From assembly GCF_016591715.1 (NCBI RefSeq), contig NZ_AP024109.1:1488001-1552000 (forward strand): DNA of 64,000 nucleotides, read 5' to 3'. Below the pieces are notes generated by a model. The model ran no database searches, had not been told where the DNA came from, and saw nothing but the letters and a program-made list of their open reading frames with translations. This document shows positions 57,880 to 64,000 of the stretch, in pieces (within the stretch, counting starts at the first letter, position 1; every line of letters begins with the position of its first letter). Both the position numbers and the translations under genes were made by a program. The stretch is from Mesorhizobium sp. J8. GTDB lineage: Bacteria; Pseudomonadota; Alphaproteobacteria; Rhizobiales; Rhizobiaceae.

Positions 57880-57926
57880 GATCGGAACAATGGATTGTTT
57901 GGATATAAAACATCGACGCAGTGGAT
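57880..57926 (-). promoter_or_regulatory. nod box (NodD-binding promoter element)
   Basis: Read on the minus strand, the 47-bp element starts ATCCACTGCGTCGATG, continues through ATATCCAAACAATC and ends near TTCCGATCG. It matches the nod box consensus (ATCCAY..GATG....ATC.AAACAATC). It points towards the nodA remnant, nodS and exoX. Confidence 0.88.
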
Positions 57927-58450
57927 GTCTGAGCGAGCACTTCGGGAGTTCACGCAGGGCCACGTAGCATCGCAATTCGGAGCCCTCCGGTCTCCGCTCC
58001 CACGGCCCAACGTTCGGTTCCGCCGAGCTATGCCATAAGCCCGCGTCGCTGCGGCCAAGCCCGACGGTTGCTGGCATCGTGGAGGCTTGACCCGCAAAAT
58101 CTTGCGGATCCCGCTGATGGGCAGCTCCGGGACCGCCATCGACAACGCTGCATACCCTGGATGAGGAATCGATAGCACGATGCCGCCATGGCCCTCACGT
58201 GCCCCGGGTTGAACCTTCTGGGCAATCTTCAGGGTTAAACCTGTCGAGTCCATGCGCGCCTTGAGTATGTTCATAGCGGGGCCGCGTCTATTTACCTAAG
58301 TACGGCTCGGTTCCTCACCACAATATCCCGAGCGAAGTTTTGTACGGCTTCTTGCCCGCGGCCTTATCGGGCTCCAGTTCCGCGGCCATTGATTTGCCTG
58401 GTGGTCAAATCGCACGCTCTCTTTCGCCGGTTCGGCAAGTCGGCGCTTTG
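57927..58450. other. Intergenic, 524 bp, nothing recognised
   Basis: A minus-strand frame (57789-58274) stays open but runs through the nod box and resembles no family I know. No other element was found. Confidence 0.45.
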
Positions 58451-58735
58451 TCAACGCCATCTCCGCACCTGCCGCACGCGATCACACACGCCTGCCCCAG
58501 CAGATGCGGGCGATGACGAGAAGGCCGTTGGAGCGCCGCCAAGCCATCTCCAGGAGGACCTCGACGATGGCGCCACCAATCGGCACCACGCTTTGCAGAT
58601 GACCAGTTTGATACCGCGCAAGCCTCCGCCCTTTAGCAGTGACCAAGCATCTTCCAAGCTCTGCGGTGCGGCGGCCGACCTGTCGACGGCGAGAACTTCG
58701 CCGCCGCACAACCCGGCGATGCGGATCGCACCCAT
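58451..58735 (-). pseudogene. IS256-type transposase remnant
   Basis: The frame contains LKGGGLRGIKLVICKAW, which matches LRRGLRGVKLVISDAH of IS256/mutator-type transposases; the DDE aspartate is lost. A neighbouring frame has a stretch at the place of the WQRCRVHFMRN block but is disrupted. No terminal inverted repeats were seen. Confidence 0.65.
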
Positions 58736-58786
58736 CTACTGAAATAGGGCAGGGCTCGCTCGCGTGCATGCAGTCGTCAGGCCCTT

Positions 58787-58802
58787 TGTGAGAAACACGA
58801 CA
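58787..58802. promoter_or_regulatory. NifA upstream activator site for ompW
   Basis: The sequence TGTGAGAAACACGACA fits TGT-N10-ACA. It lies about 85 bp upstream of the ompW sigma54 -24 box. Confidence 0.8.
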
Positions 58803-58885
58803 GGATCAGCTCGAAACAAACAGTTTAGCTCCGAGACAAGAGTGCCTCGGAAGCGAAGGATGCCGTTTCCCAATGCTCTTCTCGT

Positions 58886-58901
58886 TGGCACGACAAATGC
58901 A
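58886..58901 (+). promoter_or_regulatory. Sigma54 promoter of ompW
   Basis: The site reads TGGCACGACAAATGCA, with GG and GC ten bases apart. It lies about 97 bp before the ompW start. Confidence 0.87.
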
Positions 58902-58996
58902 ATGCTGTTGGCAGAGCGTTCCGGAGAGCCAGTGATGAGCAGTCATCTCAGGCACAAACGACGGAGCCCACGGTATGTTAGACACTAGGAGAAAAC

Positions 58997-59689
58997 ATGA
59001 TGACAAACGTGCGGTTGGTTGCGGCACAGGGCGCCACAGCGCTTATGGTCCTTATGGGAGTGAGCCCAGAGGCCTTGGCGGCAGACCCTGTGCAACCCTA
59101 CATCGCACAGGACCAAGAGACGCTGGAGGCGCCGTCCCCATGGCAGATCCGCATGCGCGCGTTAGGAGTGAAAACCAACGATTCAGGTTACGTCGGCGGG
59201 ATCGCCGGTTCCAATCTCTCCTATTCAGACACAATAACCCCGGAATTCGACATCTCCTATTTCTTCACGGAAAACATCGCTGCCGAACTCATACTTGCCA
59301 CCACCTCCGCCAAGGTCGACGGCACCGGAGCGATTGGACCATTGGGCAACGTCGGAAAGGTATGGGTGCTGCCACCCACTCTCACGCTGCAATATCATAT
59401 TACCCGGTTCGGGGCCTTCCGACCCTATGTCGGAGCAGGCCTGAACTACACCGTCTTCTATAATCAGAGTGTCGGAAGTGCCGATGCTCTCCATGTGAAG
59501 AACACCTTTGGGGCCGCGCTGCAGGTCGGCTTCGATTACATGCTGGACCGGCACTGGGGCGTCAACTTCGATGTCAAGAAGCTTTTCCTTCAACCAGATT
59601 TTGCCGTCAAAGTGGCTGGCACCGATCTAAGGGGCAAGGCCAAGCTTGACCCTTGGCTAATTGGTGCGGGCCTGACATACCGCTTCTAG
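58997..59689 (+). CDS. OmpW-family outer membrane protein
   Basis: The first ~29 residues are a signal peptide ending at ALAA. The mature protein has the eight-strand OmpW barrel features: WQIRMRALGVKTNDSGY, ELILATTSAKVDGTG, WVLPPTLTLQYH and the C-terminal aromatic residue of GLTYRF. OmpW forms a small channel for hydrophobic compounds in the outer membrane. It lies behind a NifA/sigma54 promoter, so it should be made in bacteroids. Two ATGs at 58997 and 59000 are possible starts. Confidence 0.92.
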   Translation: MMTNVRLVAAQGATALMVLMGVSPEALAADPVQPYIAQDQETLEAPSPWQIRMRALGVKTNDSGYVGGIAGSNLSYSDTITPEFDISYFFTENIAAELILATTSAKVDGTGAIGPLGNVGKVWVLPPTLTLQYHITRFGAFRPYVGAGLNYTVFYNQSVGSADALHVKNTFGAALQVGFDYMLDRHWGVNFDVKKLFLQPDFAVKVAGTDLRGKAKLDPWLIGAGLTYRF

Positions 59690-59835
59690 TGGGTGGCCAT
59701 GTGAAACCTTCGCACCGACTGGCGAAACGCCCCGATGTAGCTGCGACGCCGACATTCTGACTTGGGTGATATGTCGCCAGCAACCGAGCCTATGTGCAAC
59801 TTTGTTCAATGAGGCACCACGTGCAGAGCCCTACG

Positions 59836-61095
59836 ATGAACACCGACGTTTTCGCGGCTTACGAATCTAACGTTCGTCGCTACGGCCGGTCCTTTCCCAC
59901 GGTCTTCAAGAGGGCCCTTGGAGCGACAATCTGGGACGAGGCCGGTAATCCATATATCGATTTCCTCGTAGGGTCGGGCGCCCTCAATTACGGTCACAAC
60001 AACCCAAAAATTATGGCGCCGGCGATTGAGTATCTCGTCGGCGAGAACATTCTTCTATCGCTCGATATGTATACCTCGGCAAAGCGTGAATTCATCGAAG
60101 CGTTTGTGGATTCGATCCTGAAGCCCAGAGGTCTTTCCTACAAGATACAGTTTCCTGGGCCGACCGGCACAAACGCCAACGAAGCAGCGCTGGCGCTAGC
60201 ACGAAAATATACCGGCCGCTCCAGTGTCATGGCATTCACGAATGCGTTCCATGGCATGTCGCTTGGGTCTCTGGCGGTTTCGGGTTCGGCATCGACCAGG
60301 GAATTGGGGGGTGTGGCTCGCCACGATGTGATCCGCGTCCCATACGACGGATATCCGGACCAAAAGTTCGACTCCGCCAGCTACATAGACTTCGTATTGG
60401 GCGATCCAGGGAGCGGCATTGAAAAGCCAGCAGCTATCATTCTGGAGACCATTCAGGCGGAAGGCGGAATGAACACGGCGTCAGCTGCTTGGCTTTCAGA
60501 AATCCAGCGCATTTGCCGCAGGCACGGTGTTGTCTTGATCGTCGACGACATCCAGGCGGGTGCGGGACGAACTGGCGAGTTCTTCTCATTCGAGTTCGCG
60601 GGTATTGATCCCGACATCGTATGCCTCTCAAAGTCCCTAAGCGCATCAGGTAGCCCGTTCTCCATCGTTCTGATCCGCCCCGACCTGGACATTTGGAATC
60701 CGGGAGAACACAGCGGGACCTTCAGAGGCAACAATCTCGCCTTCGTGACTGCAGGGGCTATGTGCAAATTGTGGTCCGACACGCAGTTTATTGCAGGCGT
60801 TGAGCGAACAGCCGCCAGACTGCAAGAACACCTGGATAGCCTCGTTGCCAAATATCCCGGGTGCATCGAGCAAAAGCGCGGCCGCGGTCTGATGGCCGGC
60901 CTCAAATGCCGTTCACAGGCCGCTGTCGGCCGGGTGCACGATGTCGCATTCGAAAATGGCCTGCTAGTCGAATCGTCAGGACCAAATCGCGACGTGATCA
61001 AAGTCCTACCTCCGATCACCATCACCGACGACGAACTCGATCATGGCATCGCCATCCTGGATCACGCATTAAAGGAGCAAGCCGATGGGCACTAA
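59836..61095 (+). CDS. EctB-like PLP aminotransferase, 419 aa
   Basis: This class III aminotransferase resembles diaminobutyrate-2-oxoglutarate aminotransferase (EctB): FPGPTGTNANEAALALARKY, FHGMSLGSLAVSGS and VDDIQAGAGRTGEFFSFE are present. The PLP lysine lies in CLSKSLSASG at about 266. It would make 2,4-diaminobutyrate or a related omega-amino acid. No ectA or ectC is nearby, so ectoine is not the product. I start at ATG 59836 (MNTDVFAAYES). The stop lies 11 bp inside the next gene. Confidence 0.88.
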   Translation: MNTDVFAAYESNVRRYGRSFPTVFKRALGATIWDEAGNPYIDFLVGSGALNYGHNNPKIMAPAIEYLVGENILLSLDMYTSAKREFIEAFVDSILKPRGLSYKIQFPGPTGTNANEAALALARKYTGRSSVMAFTNAFHGMSLGSLAVSGSASTRELGGVARHDVIRVPYDGYPDQKFDSASYIDFVLGDPGSGIEKPAAIILETIQAEGGMNTASAAWLSEIQRICRRHGVVLIVDDIQAGAGRTGEFFSFEFAGIDPDIVCLSKSLSASGSPFSIVLIRPDLDIWNPGEHSGTFRGNNLAFVTAGAMCKLWSDTQFIAGVERTAARLQEHLDSLVAKYPGCIEQKRGRGLMAGLKCRSQAAVGRVHDVAFENGLLVESSGPNRDVIKVLPPITITDDELDHGIAILDHALKEQADGH

Positions 61096-61927
61096 CCAAG
61101 CATCTCGGGCGCCGGCGATCTCGCCTCCTACAATTATGGAACGAACCGGCTCAATCAGCACGGCGGAAATCATCTCAGTCCTGAAAGGTGAGATCACCGC
61201 TCTGCACGTCAAACAAGCTTTCAGTACGGAAATAGCCGAAGAAATCACCGCGAACTTTGTTGACAGCCCCGGTCTCGGGGAGCGTAATGACGGCGTCCCC
61301 GGACAATATGTCGGCGCATCCCACTACAGGAAGGATGCAGCTGCGTATTTCGCAGAGTCAGAAACGGCGCGCACGTACGTCGATGCCCTTTTCGGCAGTT
61401 TGGTTGATCCGGTCCGAGCACTATTCGACGCGTTGAAACGCGAGCTTCAAAAACAGGGCGTTGAATTGCGGCTGGCCCGTTCGGAGCACGGTCAGGCTAA
61501 TGTTTGTCGCGCTCTCAGTTGGTCTGGCAGCGGCACATTTTCCTTGGACCCACATGATGACGTCGCTCAAGTGTTATGTGCTGGGAACGATTACGACCTT
61601 TCTGCGGTGGCGCACAACACCGTCGCAGCGCTCAACTTCTATCCTAGCATGGCCGAGCAGGGTGGCAATCTGCGGCTCTGGTATCACAAGCCGACAGTCA
61701 CTGACCGAAAGTCGCAAGGTGTAGAGACCACGGGATATCCCTATTCGGCTGCCTATCTTCAAGACATTCCTTCTCGGGAATTCCAGCTCAAGGCCGGGGA
61801 CATCGCTCTGATCGACGGCGGTTTCGTCCACGGGGTCACCGGTCAATCAGGTAACGGAAAGCGGCGGTTGGTACTCAATAGCTTTTTCGGATTCGCGCGG
61901 CCGGATCTCGTTCTGTGGTGGACCTGA
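61085..61927 (+). CDS. 2-oxoglutarate/Fe(II) oxygenase, 280 aa
   Basis: The iron-binding triad of the cupin-type dioxygenases is visible: HxD in LDPHDDVAQ (H157, D159) and the distal histidine in GGFVHGVTG (H249). The 2-oxoglutarate-binding arginine is one of those in GKRRLVLNSF (R260 or R261). AAGGAG lies just before the ATG. The gene overlaps the aminotransferase by 11 bp, so the two products probably act in one pathway, for example hydroxylating an amino acid. The substrate is unknown. Confidence 0.85.
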   Translation: MGTNQASRAPAISPPTIMERTGSISTAEIISVLKGEITALHVKQAFSTEIAEEITANFVDSPGLGERNDGVPGQYVGASHYRKDAAAYFAESETARTYVDALFGSLVDPVRALFDALKRELQKQGVELRLARSEHGQANVCRALSWSGSGTFSLDPHDDVAQVLCAGNDYDLSAVAHNTVAALNFYPSMAEQGGNLRLWYHKPTVTDRKSQGVETTGYPYSAAYLQDIPSREFQLKAGDIALIDGGFVHGVTGQSGNGKRRLVLNSFFGFARPDLVLWWT

Positions 61928-62924
61928 GGGTTCGTCGACAAGGACGCACTGATTTGCACAATAGTGAACGTATCACATCCGTCATAGGGGTTAGGTGGTT
62001 TCAGACAGACCTCGGGCTTCGAAAGGCCGACACTATCCTGATCCCCCGTTTTGATGCTTCCGACCTGCGACGCGTTGTACACCTCGCTCCATCGAAAGGA
62101 GTCTGGTCGGCGGTTCTGTGCGTCGTTTCGCGGGGGGCGGGTCTTTCAATGTCAGCGCCACCACGCGCTCGGCTACTTGCGGTCGGCGGCGGAATTGAGT
62201 GAGGGTCGCGTCTTGCCGCGCAACAGCTTCGAAGCCCTCAGCCGCGAAGCGATCTTGCCAGCGTCACATGCGGGTCTTGGGCTTGCCGGTTTGCCGCATG
62301 ATTTCGACAGTGTCGATGCGATCGGTGCGCTCATCAGGATGATTTCGGCCCAGAAGTCGTCGCCCAGCCGCAAGTTTTGCCGGTCGAGCGTCGTCGATGA
62401 GGAACACAGCGCGCTGGTCGGTGGCTTGCTCTGCGACGCATTGCGATCGTGCATCAGAGCAGCAGGCGCTGGCGATCAATCGAAGAGACGGTGAGCGAGA
62501 TTCCTGTGCCCGCATCGGGCAGACTCGCGTACACGCCGCCAAAGGAGAATTCCAAACAGGACCCGTCTGTTGAGTGAAATCACTAGCAGGTGAGTTGCGA
62601 GAAAATACCAAGATTATGTTGGCTTCGATCGCAGTGTAAAATCGGTCGATACATGATGTCGAATTGGCCTATGCGCGCGCCATTATCATGCTGGTTAGCT
62701 GTGCGCCGCGCGGCTCTACTTCAGAAATACAAGATCGGACGGTGCTCACATCGGGTTGGTGGCTGCGCCACCGGCCGCCATCAGCACTCAATGGCGGTTC
62801 ACGAAGGCGGCAATCGCAAGCGGGAATATGGTGTAGATGAAAAATGCAGCGAGTGAAATGGAACAGGAAAAGGAGGTGCAGCGTCTGATCAGCAAAAGGA
62901 CGCAAATCTTCAAATGATCTGTGA
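61928..62924. other. Intergenic, about 1 kb, probably decayed DNA
   Basis: Long overlapping frames on both strands at 62050-62610 have no family that I recognise. They may be remains of a mobile element. No gene is called. Confidence 0.4.
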
Positions 62925-63115
62925 GGCTGTTGAAACACCAGATTCGTTGCTAGTCTCGATCATCGAGCAGCGATCAGTCAGGCCGGTCGAGCAGCGGGTT
63001 ATCATCTTGACGCCGGCCGGCGAAGACATTTGGTAATTGGTCAAAGGCGATATTGGTGGTGACGGTGATAGAGCTGCGCTCGCAGTCGACTGATCAGCTG
63101 GAACAGTCGGCGCCC
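62925..63115 (-). pseudogene. IS21-type istB remnant
   Basis: On the minus strand, frames read RRLFQLISRL and, one frame over, SITVTTNIAFDQLPNVFAG followed by DNPLLDRPD and SMIETSNES. These match the C-terminal part of the IS21 helper ATPase (…TTNIAFGEWPNVFGDAKMT…LLDRL). Frame changes show it is dead. Confidence 0.75.
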
Positions 63116-63289
63116 AAAGACCATACGAATCGCAAATAGCTGCGTTCGGCGAGAATGAGGAGTCGATTTGGCCAAAATGCGCTGGAATTTAATCGAGCGC
63201 GGTTGGTTCATAGTACTTCGGCCGTCACAGTTCGCCGACCGCCCCCGCTCAAGGCTCCGATCTATGGGCCCCGCGCAAGCGGCATCACA

Positions 63290-63480
63290 TAGTGATTGCT
63301 CCCTTTAGGGCCTATCTTCGTGAGCGTGTCACGCGTATCCCGGTATCACCGGCAGCTGTCCTTTCCTGGAACTACAGGAAATCGGCTACGACAGCGGCTA
63401 CACGGACTTCCTGCGCGACATCCGTCCGACGGCGTTGGGCCCAAGCTCGACCAGACCGGTTCAGGCCGCCTAAAGCCGAT
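63290..63480 (+). pseudogene. IS21-type istA remnant
   Basis: Plus-strand frames read YLRERVTR and, one frame over, FLELQEIGYDSGYTDFLRDI. These match the N-terminal YLRERL-RYPELTGRRLLRE-Q-GYDGGYT block of IS21 transposases. Frameshifts separate the pieces. Confidence 0.75.
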
Positions 63481-63551
63481 CGCCGGGCATCAAGGCGCTA
63501 ACTGACTTTTCAATCGGGATGCGCCTAGTAATTAACATGTGACGCTAGAAC

Positions 63552-63579
63552 ATTGCGAACAATTTTACAATTGCGAACA
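63552..63579. repeat. Direct repeat ATTGCGAACA, two copies
   Basis: Copies lie at 63552-63561 and 63570-63579, 18 bp apart, in an AT-rich stretch about 240 bp upstream of the LuxR-type gene. They could be an operator, possibly for that regulator. Confidence 0.45.
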
Positions 63580-63816
63580 GTGAACGTAACGTACAGTTAA
63601 CTTAATATAACGTTAAGCACCGCGTCGATGTGATAGAGCTTTGGCGGTGCTGGCAGCAGATGACTATGCGAACAGCCGCAGCCAAAGCAGCGGGCAGATG
63701 CAAGTGACTACGTCGAGCGCAAATGGTTGCGGAGCAGAAGCTACGCAATGCCCACCGATCACTCGGTCTCTCAACTTCGAGGGTTAACACGCCGGGTGTC
63801 CGACTGGTTTTCTTTC

Positions 63817-64000
63817 ATGGCAACGATGCAGTTCCAGAAGGCAGCCAGAGAGGCGTTTGCGGTCGAATTTGGCCAATTTCTCGACCGAATTGATGGGACT
63901 ACTGAACCCAAACAGTTGTTCGATCTGTTATGTGCTTTTGCCTTGAATCTTGATTGCCCGTGGACCGCCTATGGCCCCCTTGCACCCGACCCAAACTTTC
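63817..64000 (+). CDS. LuxR-type regulator, N-terminal part (3' end outside window)
   Basis: The first 61 residues are visible: FGQFLDRIDGTTEPKQLFD and CAFALNLDCPWTAYGPLAP. They resemble the autoinducer-binding domain of TraR/LuxR-type quorum-sensing regulators in rhizobia. The DNA-binding part lies beyond the window, so the call is tentative. Confidence 0.6.
   Translation, partial: MATMQFQKAAREAFAVEFGQFLDRIDGTTEPKQLFDLLCAFALNLDCPWTAYGPLAPDPNF

Noticed and set aside
57789..58274. Minus-strand frame through the nod box
   Set aside because: It would place coding sequence across a regulatory element, and no family was recognised.
62051..62611. Overlapping frames on both strands that look like an insertion sequence
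   Set aside because: I could not match them to any transposase family or find terminal repeats.

Overview
The window reads as part of a Mesorhizobium-type symbiosis island. It carries nearly the whole nitrogen-fixation gene set (nifHDKENX, nifA, nifB, nifZT, nifQ, nifSVW, fixABCX, fdxN, fdxB), a second rpoN, ACC deaminase, a nod box with nodulation-gene remnants, and many insertion-sequence fragments. High GC, rhizobial families throughout (MucR/Ros, ExoX, NodS, CYP127-like P450, Irr-like Fur) and NifA/sigma54 promoters support this. The species is not determined. No tRNA, rRNA or CRISPR array was seen.

Layout. 1-6.0 kb: end of an MFS exporter, an IS1-type remnant, a double cold-shock protein and a heterodimeric ABC exporter. 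6.1-18.4 kb, minus strand: SIR2-like gene, nifT, nifZ, fdxN, nifB, nifA, then fixXCBA, then nifW, nifV, nifS and an iscA-type gene. 18.6-26.4 kb, plus strand: a copy of the nifH promoter and start drives a leader ORF, a heme-utilisation gene, a P450, ferredoxin, NTF2-like protein, tandem SDR, luciferase-like monooxygenase and nifQ. 26.4-28.3 kb is an insertion bounded by diverged repeats, with a truncated Fic-type gene behind an iteron array. 28.3-31.0 kb, minus strand: rpoN2, peroxiredoxin and an Irr-like regulator behind a sigma54 promoter. 31-40 kb is accessory DNA: mucR, a DUF2235 hydrolase, decayed fragments, an AraC regulator with a divergent aldo/keto reductase, and a HipA system. 40.3-53.9 kb, plus strand: nifHDKENX, NifX-associated protein, response regulator, Usp protein, then a second NifA/sigma54 unit with a TlpA-like protein, decayed nifX copies, a DUF683-type gene, fdxB and an ExoX-like protein. 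54.2-64 kb: acdS; a nod box with a nodA remnant, nodS and exoX on the minus strand; IS remnants; an ompW gene with a near-perfect NifA/sigma54 promoter followed by an aminotransferase and a 2-oxoglutarate oxygenase; IS21 remnants; and the start of a LuxR-type regulator.

How it works together. Eight GG-N10-GC type promoters could be located by eye, seven of them with a TGT-N10-ACA NifA site at a plausible or possible distance. They tie together nitrogenase structure (nifHDK), cofactor assembly (nifB, nifEN, nifX, nifV, nifQ), FeS supply (nifS, iscA-type), electron delivery (fixABCX, fdxN, fdxB) and several poorly understood passengers: the P450 operon, ompW with the aminotransferase/oxygenase pair, the TlpA-like protein, and the Irr-like/peroxiredoxin/rpoN2 unit. 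These passengers are the best candidates for undescribed symbiosis-specific biochemistry. Functions are inferred from recognised families and motifs; no database search was run.
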